This document shows, piece by piece, positions 22,080 to 34,711 of a stretch of DNA of 64,000 bases. The first letter of the stretch is position 1; every line of letters starts with the position of its first letter. This DNA is from Torymus aiolomorphi. Lineage: Eukaryota > Arthropoda > Insecta > Hymenoptera > Torymidae. Both the position numbers and the translations under genes were made by a program. Where the stretch lies: positions 63,941,583 to 64,005,582 of the forward strand of contig CM070874.1 in the NCBI GenBank assembly GCA_036365515.1, given 5' to 3'. The notes beneath the pieces were generated by a model. That model worked only from the letters and a program-made list of their open reading frames with translations. It had not been told where the DNA came from and made no database searches.

Positions 22080-23485
22080 TGTTACAAACAGCGTTTGCGC
22101 AAACGAATAGCCTGATATTTAGGGTCGTTCTACGATGATGGCTTGAAATCTAATATAAAAACCAATTAAATAATAATCATAGAGCAATAATCTCGAGCTA
22201 GGATAATCATTAATTAATTAATTCATAATAACCCGAACAAGAATTGATAATAAGCAAGCGATAATGGATTTATTAACTAATTACCTTTAACAATTAGTAA
22301 TTGAGCCTGTATAATCCAACTATCATTAACAAGATCAACGCGTTAATAAACAAATTGAGATTGACAATAAAAACAAAATAATGGTAGTAATTTGCGACTA
22401 AATTAATGGCTGTTGCGATAATAATTAATAATAATTAATTAGGGAAAAGCTCGCTCAGGTATGAAGAAGCTCTGTTACAGAAATTTCCAAGGACAACCAG
22501 CAGCTCGAAAAACAATTCAAGGACAAACAAAAGACGTGAACGCTTCCGAGAATCAATTAGCGAAGGGCTCGAGGAAACTTAATCCACTTCAAGGTCAAAA
22601 GTTTCAGGAATGCATCAACGGTCGAACCAAGAATGCGTAAACACTTCTTGGAATCCATTAGGCTAAGGAAAGGATTAACGGATAAGCCAGGAATGCGTAA
22701 ACACTTCTTAGAATCCATTAGTGCCAACGGTCACCCAACGTGAAAATTCCGAGAAACAGTGAATTGGCTCGAGAGACAAATAATTCCCAGAACTATGGCG
22801 CAGTGGCGTAACAGCCTAACGGCCCGAGCCATCGTCAACAGCCAATCACGAACTAGCGGCGTCCCACGCCACTGGAGGGAGGCGGCCCGTCACCCGCTGC
22901 TCATCACTCTCAACCCCGTTTTCTGGTCTAGGGCCCCTCCATCGCCATTCTCCCTACTTGGGAGTGGGGGAAGGCTTCTGAGGCATCCTGGCGCCCTACA
23001 ACCTCTACACCATGCTGCCTCCAACCTCAAGCTGCTGACCAATAGCGTTACTCCTAGAACCCTCGTCAACCGCCTGAGGTTCGCGTTAGGGGTATAAAGG
23101 AAGAGCCCCGGGCCCTTAGCAGTCAGTCGCTATCGAGCACATGAGACGCTTAGTAGTCAGAGCTTTGGTCGTTATCAACTAGTTTGATACTCTGCTGCAC
23201 TAGTGCTTGACACTGTGTATGTTGCGCCATTAAAGCTATAACCATTGAATTTATATAGAGTCACGGTTAAAAGTTCTTTGTTTGTAATAATTAACTAGTA
23301 CTTAATTATTTAATAAACTCCAAGTTAAGTTTATTTCTTGAGTTCGAGTTTTTATTCCAATTTTTCTGCAACTCCATGCGCTTTAGCGCTTAATTGAGCA
23401 AACGAATTCCACGTTCCGATTGGTCAACTTGGCGACCATTGTAGAAGAGCCTTTCTGCTCGAAGACCCCGACTCGGGTCGTAACA
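22080..23485 (+). repeat. 3' LTR of the gypsy element
   Basis: Same ends, TATA/initiator (about 23090-23130) and AATAAACTCC as the 5' LTR. It is followed by GGTG, matching the bases before the 5' LTR. Confidence 0.9.
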
Positions 23486-23569
23486 GGTGTAACCAACCAC
23501 GTTCATGAAAATACCTCTTGTGTCTGAACCTCTGTCGACGATCGTCACAGTGAGGGAAAATGTACATAA

Positions 23570-23907
23570 AACTGCCTCTACACGGCGTGCCGCGAGCCGA
23601 GAGCCGCTTGCCCTAGACAAAGACAGATATACGAATCCTATGGGCCTTCACAGAGCTCTGAGGAACAGATATAAAGAACAAGAATAATATGGGTTAGTAT
23701 ATCTATATATACGAGGAACAGCGAGATACACAAGGAACAAGAGTCTTGTTCCTTGATGTTCTTCGTATATATAGATATATAACACATGTTATTCTTGTTC
23801 TTTTTATCTGTTCCTCAGAGCTGTGTGAGAGCCCTATAGGATTTCGTATATCTGTCTTTGTCTAGGGCACGCGGCCGCGGCTCGCGACATACCATGTAGA
23901 GGCAGCT
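23570..23907. mobile_element. Nested foldback MITE with TAA duplication
   Basis: It starts AACTGCCTCTACA and ends TGTAGAGGCAGCT, flanked by TAA on both sides (23567-23569, 23908-23910). The arms (about 23570-23730 and 23745-23907) pair over most of their length, including GCCCTAGACAAAGACAGATA. TAA again fits a Harbinger-type integration. Confidence 0.75.
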
Positions 23908-24086
23908 TAAGAGCCGTGTCGTGCTGTGTCGTGCTGTGCCTTGCTGTGCCGTGCCTTGCTCTTGCCGTGCCTTGCCTTGCCGTTTCGTTCCTATTTCTGT
24001 CAGTTTATAAACATGTATTCTATATCTCTGTAGGAACGAAACGGCAAGGCATGGCCACAGCAAGACACGACACGGCAAGGGCAAGG

Positions 24087-25456
24087 TGTTACAAACTGCG
24101 TTTGCGCAAACGGATACTTAGGGTCGTTCTACGATGATAGCCTGAAATCTAGTATAAAAACCGATTAAATAATAATCATGAGCTAGGATAATCATTAATT
24201 AATTAATTAATAATAACCCGAATAAAATTGATAATAAGCATGCGATAATGAATTTATCAACTAATTACCTTTTGGTAATTGCGCCCGTATAATTAAACTA
24301 TCAATGACAAGGTCAACGCGCTAACGAACAAATTGAGATTGGCAATAAAACAAAATAATGGTAGTAATTTCCGACTAAATTAATGGCTGTTGCGATAATA
24401 ATTAATAATAATTAATTAGGAAAAAGCTCGCTCAGGTATGAAGAAGATCTGTTACAGAAATTTCCAAGGACAACCAGCAGCTCGAAAAACAATTCAAGGA
24501 CAAACAAAAGACGTGAACGCTTCCAAGAATCAATTAGTGAAGGGCTCGAGGAAACTTAATCCGCTTCAAGGTCAAAAGTTTCAGGAATGCATCAGCGGTC
24601 GAACCAAGAATGCATAAACACTTCTTGGAATCCATTAGGCTTAACAGACAAGCCAGAAATGCGTAAACACTTCTCAGAATCCATTAGTGCCAACGGTCAC
24701 CCAATATGAACACAAACAATTCCGAGAAAACAGTGAATTGGCTCGAGAGACAAACAATTCCCAGAACTATGGCGCAGTGGCGTAACAGTCTAACGGCCCG
24801 AGCCATCGTCAACAGCCAATCACGGACTAGTGGCGTCTCGCGCCACTGGAGGAAGGCGGCCCGTCGCCCGCTGTTCATCGCTCTCGACCCTGTTTTCTGG
24901 TTTAGGGCCCCTCCATCGCCACTCTCCCCACTTGGGAGTGGGGGAAGGCTTCTGAAGCAGCCTGGCGCCCTACAGCCTCAACATCATACTGCCTCCCACT
25001 ACCAACCTGAAGCTGCCGACCAATAGCGTTTCTCCTAGGATCCTTGTCAACGGCCTGAGGTCCGCGTTAAGGGTATAAAAGAAGAGCCCCGAGCCGCCAG
25101 TCAGTCGCTACCGAGCACATGAGACCCTTAGTAGCTAGAGCTTGGGTCGTTATCAATATTTTTGGTACTCTGCTGCACATTGTGCATGTTGCGCCCAGAA
25201 GATTTAAATAGTCATTGAATTGTATAGAGTCACGGTTCTAAAGTTTATTGGTTATCAAAATTAACAAAGTTCTGAATTAATTCAATAAATTCAAATTAAA
25301 GTTTATTCTCTTGAGTTCGAGTTTTATTCCAATTTTCCTGCAACTCCATGCGCTTTAGCGCTTAACCGAGCAAACGAATTCCACGTTCCGACAGGTCAAC
25401 TTGGCGACCATTGCAGAAACGCCTTTCTGCTCGCCGAGCTCGACTCGGGTCGTAAC
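24087..25456 (+). repeat. Solo LTR, same family as the gypsy element
   Basis: It begins TGTTACAAACTGCG and ends CGGGTCGTAACA, with AAGG on both sides (24083-24086, 25457-25460). It closely resembles the LTRs at 10802 and 22080 but has several small deletions. TATA (GTATAAAAG, about 25073) and the initiator are kept. Confidence 0.88.
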
Positions 25457-25513
25457 AAAGGCAAGGCACAGCACGACACGCCACGACACGGCTCTTATGT
25501 ACATTGTCCCTAA

Positions 25514-25702
25514 ATCCACATTGCATGCCGTATGCCGTATGCTGTATGCCGTCAGAAAAAGTTGTTGTCTGAAATCTATAGGATTTATAACTCTATATAA
25601 ATCCTATAGGAATTGTAACCATAGAGTTATAAATATTATAGATTTTGGACAACAACTTTTTTTCTGACGGCATAATACGGCATACGGCATGCAATGTAGA
25701 TT
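25514..25702. mobile_element. Small foldback element
   Basis: ACATTGCATGCCGTATGCC at 25518 and its inverse ending at 25697 flank arms of about 75 bp that include GCCGTCAGAAAAAGTTGTTG and its complement. It abuts the right end of the Harbinger-type MITE. Confidence 0.65.
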
Positions 25703-25844
25703 CACTGTCAACGATCGGTCATACCCATGGTCATTCCCAGCAAGTTAAGGACGTTAAGGCTTATTTACAACGTCCAGTTTGTCTTATTAATTACGAAACG
25801 TTCCGTAACCTCACAGCACCGGACACGCGGTTCGGAATACGCCC

Positions 25845-26015
25845 ATTGAGTGCGTCGTGCGCCGTGTTTCGTGACACATCATCCTCCAATTCTTGTAGAC
25901 CGCGTTGCTGATTGGTTGGCATTTTTGGTATTATCAAAAATGGGCTTATGAGTAACACGGTCTACAAGAGTTGGAGGATGACGGGTCACGAAACACGGCG
26001 CACGGCGCACTCAAT
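25845..26015. mobile_element. Small foldback element
   Basis: ATTGAGTGCGTCGTGCGCCG at 25845 is mirrored at about 25996-26015. The arms also share GTGTTTCGTGAC and TCATCCTCCAA and flank a short centre of about 45 bp. No duplication is evident. Confidence 0.65.
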
Positions 26016-26083
26016 ATGTGGAAACGCCGTCAGAAATAGTGCGGGCCAACGCTGCATGACATGACGTCACTACGCAGCGATTT

Positions 26084-29000
26084 GGGTATGTCCAGAATAG
26101 GTGCAGAATAGGTGCAGACGTGCGTTTGCGTTCATACAGCTGCCTGCATGCAGCTGCTTCGAACAGAAGTCAGGAGGGTGTACTCTTAGTCTAGGCGCAG
26201 GCTATGATTTCGTAGCCGATTGAGTGCCATTGCTCTACTCAAGGTTTTTATACGTATTTTTTCGTCCTGATTACGAATTTTGAGGGTAGAAGTCCTGAAA
26301 GTGGTCAGATAAATTGTTATTAACAATTTAATTGTTTAAATCGTTATATCTTTAATTCTTTGATAGATATCAAAATTTTGCTTTTGCAAAATTGTTGGTT
26401 TTTAATTCAGAAATATGCTCGATTTTGAATTTTTAAGAAAACTTAATTAAAAAAAAAGTTATAGCAAATTTAGTGCAAAAAAGTCCTGATGTACCTTCGC
26501 ACGGCCACTCTTTCGCTTGTATCTCCGGTTTTAACGAACCTTTTTCAACTTTCAACCTCACATTTTGAAGAGAGAATAATATTAAGCTATTAAGCTACTT
26601 CATAATTATTATCTATAATTTAGTTTACATAATTATTTAAACGTTTTTAATTAAAAATTTCAGTAAAAAATGTCAATTTAATTTGTTTATAAGACTTTTT
26701 TCACTATTTGCACTAATTTTCTCAAAATTTTTCTATTGCAAAGTTGTTTGTTTTTCATTTGCAAATACGCTAGATTTTGAATTTTTAAGAAAACTTAATT
26801 AGAAAAAAATGTATCGCAAATTGAGTGCAAAAAAGTCCCGTTGTAGCTAAGCGCGATAATTCTTTTACTTCCTCTGGCAAAAATTTGTTAATTTTCAGCT
26901 AAATATAAAATATTATTAAATTAATTTATAATTATTATCTATAATTTAGTATAAAAAAAATTAAGCGCCACAATTTTAAACTTCAAGTAAATAATATTGA
27001 TTTATTTGATGTACACAGATAAATAAAAATGACATTGATATTTTATCAAATAATCTATTATTCGTTTTTCAACGTATTTCCACATCTCAAGTTTAATCTG
27101 AAAATTAATGTAACAAAACCAAAATATGCCAAATGTAAAATTAAAAATATTATTTATATGTTTGAATTTGAATTACTGTATTACATGCGATGCGCGGGCG
27201 CAGCGCTCATAAATACAATGATGAAATTAATATATAATTTAGAGTTCTTAATTACATATTTTTATGAAGTTTTATGAAAAAAAATCTTAGTAAAATATGT
27301 GTATTGATTTTATTAAAATATTTTAATTTCATTTAACAAATAAAATCGACATTTTTTACAGAAATTTTTCGGTTAAAGCGCTGAAATAATTATTTAAACT
27401 AAATTATAGATAATTATTATAAAGTAGCTTCATAGAATATTATTCTGTCTTCAAAGTGCGAGGTTGAAAGTTGAAAAATTTTCGTTAGAACCGGAGATAC
27501 AAGCGAAAGAGTGGCCGCGCTTAGCTACAACGGGACTTTTTCCACTATTTGCACTAATTTTCTCAAAATTTTTCTATTGCAAAGTTGTTTGTTTTTCATT
27601 TACAAATACGCTAGATTTTGAATTTTTAAGAAAACTTAATTAGAAAAAAAGGTATCGCAAATTGAGTGCAAAAAAGTCCCGTTGTAGCTAAGCGCGGCCA
27701 TTCTTTCGCTTGTATCTCCGGTTCTAACGAAAATTTTTCAACTTTCAACCTCGCACTTTGAAGAGAGAATAATATTCTATGAAGCTACTTTATAATAATT
27801 ATCTATAATTTAGTTTAAATAATTATTTCAGCGCTTTAACCGAAAAATTTCTGTAAAGTCGATTTTATTTGTTAAATGAAATTAAAATATTTTAATAAAA
27901 TCAATACACATATTTTACTAAGATTTTTTTTCATAAAACTTCATAAAAATATGTAATTAAGAACTCTAAATTATATTAATTTCATCATTGTATTTATGAG
28001 CGCTGCACCCGCGCATCGCATGTAATACAGTAATTCAAATTCAAACATATAAATAATATTTTTAATTTTACATTTGGCATATTCTGGTTTTGTTACATTA
28101 ATTTTCAGATTAAACTTGAGATGTGGAAATACGTTGAAAAACGAATAATAGATTATTTGATAAAATATCATGTCATTTTTGTTTATGCGTGTACATCAAA
28201 TAAATCAATATTATTTACTTGAAGTTTAAAATTGTGGCGCTTAATTTTTTTTATACTAAATTATAGATAATAATTATAAATTAATTTAATAATATTTTAT
28301 ATTTAGCTGAAAATTGACAAATTTTTGCCAGAGGAAGTAAAAGAATTATCGCGCTTAGCCACAACGGGACTTTTTTGCACTCAATTTGCGATACCTTTTT
28401 TTCTAATTAAGTTTTCTTAAAAATTCAAAATCTAGCGTATTTGTAAATGAAAAGCAAACAACTTTGCAATAGAAAAATTTTGATAAAATTAGTGCAAATA
28501 GTGAAAAAAGTCTTATAAACAAATTAAATTGACATTTTTTACTGAAATTTTTAATTAAAAACGTTTAAATAATTATGTAAACTAAATTATAGATAATAAT
28601 TATGAAGTAGCTTAATAGACTATTATTCTCTCTTCAAAATGTGAGGTTGAAAGTTGAAAAATGTTCGTTAAAACCGGAGATACAAGCGAAAGAGTGGCCG
28701 TGCGAAGGTACATCAGGACTTTTTTGCACTAAATTTGCTATAACTTTTTTTTTAATTAAGTTTTCTTAAAAATTCAAAATCGAGCATATTTCTGAATTAA
28801 AAACCAACAATTTTGCAAAAGCAAAATTTTGATATCTATCAAAGAATTAAAGATATAACGATTTAAACAATTAAATTGTTAATAACAATTTATCTGACCA
28901 CTTTCAGGACTTCTACCCTCAAAATTCGTAATCAGGACGAAAAAATACGTATAAAAACCTTGAGTAGAGCAATGGCACTCAATCGGCTACGAAATCATAG

Positions 29001-29207
29001 CCTGCGCCTAGACTATCTAGCGAGTGCCAACTTTATGCGAAAAGAGATACTTGTAAGGTTATATAGCCTTTCATTTGATTTTCGCAGTTTTTTCCGCAGT
29101 TGGCACTAGCTAGAGTGCACCCTCCTGACTTCTGCTCAAAGCAGCTGCATTCAGACAGCTGCATGAACGCAAATGCACGTCTGTCTCCACCTATTCTGGA
29201 CTTACCC
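26084..29207. mobile_element. 3.1-kb near-perfect palindrome (giant foldback)
   Basis: The left half from GGGTATGTCCAGAATAGG is repeated in reverse to CCTATTCTGGACTTACCC at 29207, with TTT on both sides. The arms meet near 27,600 and are almost identical over about 1.4 kb. The two frames at 27029-27277 and 27971-28171 are the same peptide on opposite strands, which shows the symmetry and not two genes. Each arm has tandem modules built round AAAAAAGTCC and TTTCGCTTGTATCTCCGG. No transposase or known protein is encoded. Confidence 0.85.
29023..29107. mobile_element. Tiny insertion present in one palindrome arm only
   Basis: AGTGCCAACTTTATGCG and CGCAGTTGGCACT flank an 85-bp block in the right arm; the left arm at about 26190 lacks it and reads straight through. 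The ends are inverted, so it looks like a very short MITE that arrived after the palindrome formed. Confidence 0.6.
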
Positions 29208-29579
29208 TTTGAATTTCTCCTATATCTATATCTATCTGTCTTTGCTTCCACCGACATTCGGCAACTTAACAAGAAAGCTGACGGTCAGTGTACAATCGTT
29301 CACGGCGAATGTTGTTTTTTGTTTTGGTTGACTCTTCATCTGATTCACCGAACCACAGTTGCCGAACAAAGAAACATCGCTTCCAAGCCAAGTCAAGATC
29401 TACGGAAAAGCATTACTCGGATTATTCTAGCAGAAGTGTTTTTTTTCACTATAGTAAACTTCTCGCCTGCGTGACGCTGTAACGGACTGGGCAAAAATTC
29501 CAGGAATTGATGTTCATTAATGGTTTGGTGACGGTTTCGGTTCCAGAAAGTCTCGTTCCGTGAAGCCCGATTCCCAATA

Positions 29580-30239
29580 CTTATATATATACGAAAGCGT
29601 GCAGAGCAGAGTACCACACGCGCGACACTACACATATATATAGAGAGCCGTTTGTGGATCGGCCATGTTGGGCTGAATATCTTACTCGTCGTCGTCAAAG
29701 CGAGACGAACAACCGGGTGTGCAAGAGTGAAAGAGAGAAAAGCGCAGAGAGGGAGCGAGCAGCGGAGAGCTCTTACACAACGCCCTCGCACTAGCGATAA
29801 TCCGAAGCATCGCCAGCAGCTCGTAGCTGCTGTTACCCGCAGCAGCGAAGCAGAGAGAGACGGAAAACGGCGCCCTCATCCGAAAAACACGCACACACGC
29901 CATCTCTCTTCCGTGCACACGTATTACAACACGCATACTCTACGCACACATCGATATCCATATATATATGAGAACACATATACATATATATATATATACG
30001 AGCAGCTAGGCCTGCGATTCTCGCCTCGCGGCTCGCGCGAGCTCACAGGCCCGTAAAAAGACGCAAGCGTCCCGCGCGCGCGCGAGAGCGAGCGAGACGA
30101 GAAGAGAGAGACAGAGAAAAAGCGAGAAAGAGCCGTAGCCATAGCCAAGCCGAGCACAGCAGAAGCACGGACACAGGCAGCCGCTGCTTCTTCCCCGTGG
30201 ATCGTCGGCGACGTCCTCGTCGAGAGAGTCTTCTTAGCG
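29580..30239 (+). promoter_or_regulatory. CTCF promoter region and noncoding first exon
   Basis: GC content rises sharply here. CGA/GAG-rich sequence leads to a strong donor, TTAGCG|GTAAGTAC, at 30239/30240, fitting a 5' untranslated exon spliced to the acceptor at 31722/31723 ahead of the CTCF start codon. The transcription start cannot be fixed; no clear TATA box is seen, and GC-rich housekeeping promoters often lack one. CpG-rich sequence continues to about 30,900 inside the first intron. Confidence 0.6.
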
Positions 30240-31766
30240 GTAAGTACAAGTACTTGCGGTCGTGCATCCTCGAGTCCCGTGCGCGTTGTGTGGAGCTGCA
30301 GGCGAGGGAGCGAGTGCAGAGCGGCGGGCGGCCGTGCCGCCGCCGCGTGCAGGCAGGCGCGCGCTGGCGCCGTCTAGAGGAGGCGCCTCGTGCACGGACG
30401 GCGCACCAGCTCCACCAGCCGCGCTCTCGGCGCCCCGCTGATCTTCTAGCGCGCGCCTCGCTCTCTCACTCTCTTGATCGTCGGTGCTGCTGCTGCTTCA
30501 TATTGATGGCAGCGCCGACGGTGATAATTTTCTGAAATTTTTGCCGCTTAATGCCCCCTGTGTCCTGACGCCGAAAGCAGCGGCGAGGAAGAGAGAGCGG
30601 GAGCCTATAACGAGATATATTACTCCCTCGCCGCGAGAATGCGCCGCCGCCTCCAGGTGCACTGACCTCGCGCGTGTATCTGTGTGTATGTATGTGTGCA
30701 TGCCTTGTACCGTCGCGAGGCACGCCGCCGTCCTCGTCGTCCCCTGGAAACACGCGCCCGTGCGCGCGCGCATCCACGTACCTGCCTGTGAACGCGAGCG
30801 AGTCATGGCGGCGTCATCGCCACGGGCCGGACGCACTGGCGATGCTCTTGGCGTCGGCTACGGCGGTTCTCGTTATGGGCCGATCATGCTGGCGGCGGGC
30901 AAAACTCCTCAGTTTTCGAAAGAGGCATTGGGGTGAAGCAATGATGTTGCTGGTTCAGTTGGAAAAAGTAAAAGGCAGTTTTGAAGGATAAGTGTGGAGA
31001 GTGAAAGGTTTGCACACCTCCATACACTGGCTTCGATGCTTGATTGACCCTTAGGCCAGTTCACTGGTTGGTTTTACTTGATTAATAACTTAGGTTTTCA
31101 ATCAAAATAAGATGTTCTTTATAATTAAAAAAATTTAAATGGATAAAAGTGTTTGCAGTGTTTCAATCATTTCTCATTTCTATAAGTGAACATTTACTTT
31201 TGGATGCTAAACTGCTGCCTATTAGGTATATCAACTGTATTCATTGAAAAACAGGTTTCAGACCAATGCAGTAAATATTGCCTTTCCTTCTTACCTTCAA
31301 TATACAGATTCAATATTATTTTTTATTGAATATTCATTTTGGAGCAAATTCAATTGCTACAAAATTTGTACTGTCCCAACAGTTTTTTGTTTTGCCTGTA
31401 TATGACTTTTATTTTAACTATCAACAAGTTTCTCTGAAAATTCCCAAACATATGTACGTATCACCTCCAGTTGTTCTGGAAATCTAGCTACCTAATCATA
31501 ATAAAAAGTATTTTCTGTTTTTATTTCAATAGTGCAGCACTTAGATCTTCAATGTCAAAGTCGTATGTTTGATATGGTGAAAAAATAGTTTGTGGATAGG
31601 TTAAACTACTAGTGTTCTTTCAAAATATACTTTCCATACTTTTTCCTATTGAATCTTAATAAGTTTGCGGAAATTTATAAGAAAATTAAAAAATTAATCC
31701 TTAATTTTTGGTTTTTGTTTTAGATTGAAAATATAGACTAAGGTCACCACATTTAATGTTGTGACC

Positions 31767-34677
31767 ATGTCAAACGTAACAACAATTAAGTTGGAGGGAA
31801 ACCAAGAGTCTGTGACAGAAATACAGACATATCTTGAATCTTTTAACAAAGAAATAGAAGGTGGACAAGGAGAGCAACTTCAACATGTACAATGTACGTT
31901 AACAATTACAAATAAAATTGATAAAAGTTAATATATTATTTTTAATCTATTTTTTGAACTTTATTTTTGAAATATATCAAACCATATAGTTCTAAAGATT
32001 ACTCCATAAAAACCAGATACTTCATAATTATAATTTTGAACTTAATAAAATTAAAATACAAATGAAGTAATAAATTCTTTCCATTTAGTACAACAAGTTG
32101 AAGGGCTCACAGGAGAAGATGGAGGAACATATTTTGTTGACCAAACAGGCCAGTATTACTATCAAGCTAGTGGTGATGACACACCAGTGTTGACACAAGT
32201 ACAGATACAAGAAGTCAGTGAAGGTGATGGTCATCTAGAGGAAGGTACTCATGAAGAACAGTATCAAGAAGTTGATGATCTCGAACATGGAGATAATCAT
32301 GTAATTTAACTACTTTATTAAAAAATATTACAATAATACTGTCAAACACTTGTACTTTTCCATTTCGTTTTTACAACTTTAAGAAATTATGCAAAAGTAC
32401 AAAAATTCTTTCGCTTAAAAAATGAAAAGATGAATTAATTATCGTTTGATTCTACAAAACTGTCATTTTTAGTGATTAGTTGAATAATTACCTCTTTATT
32501 TTCTAATTAATAATAATAAAATAACTAAAATTCATCCATTTCTGTATAGGTACAGACAACAGATAGCATTGGCAATCAAATGGTCCTCAATTCAGGTGAA
32601 GCCTATCAAACAGTGACAATAGTGCCATCTGACTCGAATCCTGGAGAAGTAAGTTATGTACTGATTGTACAGCAACCAGAAACTGAAACAAAAGAAGAAA
32701 GTAAAATTGAAAATGAAAATGGAGATGGTGAGGAGGGAGAACAAGACCTTACTGTCTACGATTTTGAAGACAATGAAGACAATGAAGCTGCTGTTGAATC
32801 TGAAGTTGAAGATGATAAAAATAAGATTGTTAAATTCATTCCAAAGAAATCACAAACTGTCACTCAAGCACATATGTGCAACTACTGTAATTACACCAGT
32901 CCTAAACGTTATCTTTTGTCGCGACATATGAAATCACATTCAGAGGAAAGGCCTCATAAATGTAGTGTCTGTGAAAGAGGCTTCAAAACCTTGGCATCCC
33001 TCCAAAATCATGTCAATACCCATACTGGGACCAAACCCCATCACTGCAAGTTCTGTGACAGTGCATTCACAACTTCAGGTGAGTTTTTATTTTATAGATT
33101 ATATAATATAGAAATCTGTAAATTATGTCTCAATTATTGATTAATATTATATTTGTTTTTATACGGCTTTTCCCATACTGATTCCTTATGAAATATACAA
33201 AACTGCAGTTTTTCTTTTTATGATTTTCTCATTATATAATCATAGTGAGATTATTAAACTTATATTCTGTTAAACAGAATCAAATAATTAATTATTAATC
33301 AAATGTTGTTTTTTAATCAAATAATAATTAATGTTTGCTACCTTAAATTATTCTATTATTATTATATATAGTTCAAACTACTTGGGCACAACCCTTTCTT
33401 CATAGAATTTAATGTTACATATAAAACGTGTAACAAAGCCATCTCTGTCTCGTTCTTAGAGGCTTTTGTATACATATTCTTGTGTAAATTATGTGTTATA
33501 TGTTATATTGAACTTTTATGAAGAAAGAGCCTAAGATTAAACTAATCCAGTCAAATCAAACTATTCAGATAAGATTAAAGTACTCCTGCACTGTGTTCAT
33601 TGATTTAAAGAAATATATACTACTTTTTTAAGCTATTACTTTCCAAGCAGACATTTTGTAGTTGATAGGTTTTTAACCTTCTATTTCTATATTTAATTTC
33701 CAGTTAATAATTCTAAAATTTTCAGACTGGATTTCAAAAGGTCAGGTTACTTTACATAGGAAAGCATATTTTATTATGTTTTCATATAATTTGATTGCTT
33801 TTCTGAGCCAAAAACCAATTGAATATAAAATATTTGCTTGGAAAGTAATGGATTAAACTTTAGGTTGTTTTTTTTTTGGTATTCGAATTTTAATTGTAGA
33901 ATTTCATGCTTAAGAAATAATATCTTAATTCATAGCATGCTGTTACAATATAATAAACTTATCTATTTTAATTTTTGAAGAGTAATTGATCAGTGTAAGC
34001 TGTTTGATCTTTTCAAACTACTCAATCCAAGTTTGAACTATTTAATGCATTAAGTAAAGATTTTGATTCAAGTTAAATAATTGAAGAGAGTTATACAGAT
34101 TTTTGAGTATTTGCTTTCCCGGAAAAATTATAAAATTAAACATAAATTAAGGATATAAATAATAAATTAAATTTTAAAATTGTCATTTGCATTTTAGGTG
34201 AGCTTGTAAGACATGTTCGGTACAGACACACTCATGAAAAACCACATAAATGTCATGAATGTGATTATGCATCTGTAGAGCTATCAAAACTCAAAAGACA
34301 TATTCGTTGTCATACTGGAGAACGGCCATATCAGGTAAATTAAAATTTATATATATTATTTTCATTGAGTTTACCATTTGAAATATTGTTCATAATAAAT
34401 ATCTTCTAGTGTCCACACTGTACATATGCAAGTCCAGATACATTCAAGTTAAAACGGCACTTACGTATACATACTGGTGAAAAGCCATATGAATGTGATA
34501 TTTGTAATGCAAGATTTACTCAGTCTAATAGTTTAAAGGCCCATAAACTTGTTCACAATGGTTAGTATTTATGTTAATACTATTGTTAAATAGTAATAAC
34601 AATAAAATCATATTTATCTTTATAATTTTTATAACTATTATAATTTTTTTATATTTCAATAAAATTGTTTTTATCTA

Positions 34678-34711
<34 letters not shown>

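Larger units (their letters stand above)
10802..23485 (+). mobile_element. Full-length but inactive Ty3/gypsy LTR retrotransposon
   Basis: Two about 1.4-kb LTRs (10802-12204, 22080-23485) flank gag and pol remnants in the usual order: Gag with zinc knuckle, protease, reverse transcriptase, RNase H remnant, macrodomain-like segment, integrase. The whole is flanked by GGTG (10798-10801, 23486-23489). A primer-binding-type sequence follows the 5' LTR and a purine tract precedes the 3' LTR. Frameshifts, stops and an RNase H deletion make it defective. In the first 260 bases I count 7 differences between the two LTRs, so the insertion is not recent. A LINE fragment has inserted at about 18.6-20.5 kb. 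Confidence 0.9.
23554..25510. mobile_element. Harbinger-type MITE containing two later insertions
   Basis: The left end GGGAAAATGTACATAA (23554) and the right end TTATGTACATTGTCCC (25510) are inverted and belong to the same terminal family as the element at 2014. Immediate flanks are TGA and TAA, a near match for a 3-bp TWA duplication. The body is a foldback of GTGTCGTGC/CCTTGCCGTGCC repeats (about 23911-24086 with inverse copies at about 24020-24086 and 25457-25490). A MITE (23570-23907) and a solo LTR (24087-25456) lie inside it. Confidence 0.65.

Noticed and set aside
27029..28171. A possible 82-residue protein encoded twice
   Set aside because: The two frames are mirror copies in the palindrome arms, AT-rich and without known motifs.
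30197..30991. Overlapping frames in the GC-rich CTCF promoter and intron
   Set aside because: GC-rich DNA lacks stops; the frames are Arg/Ala-rich on both strands without motifs.
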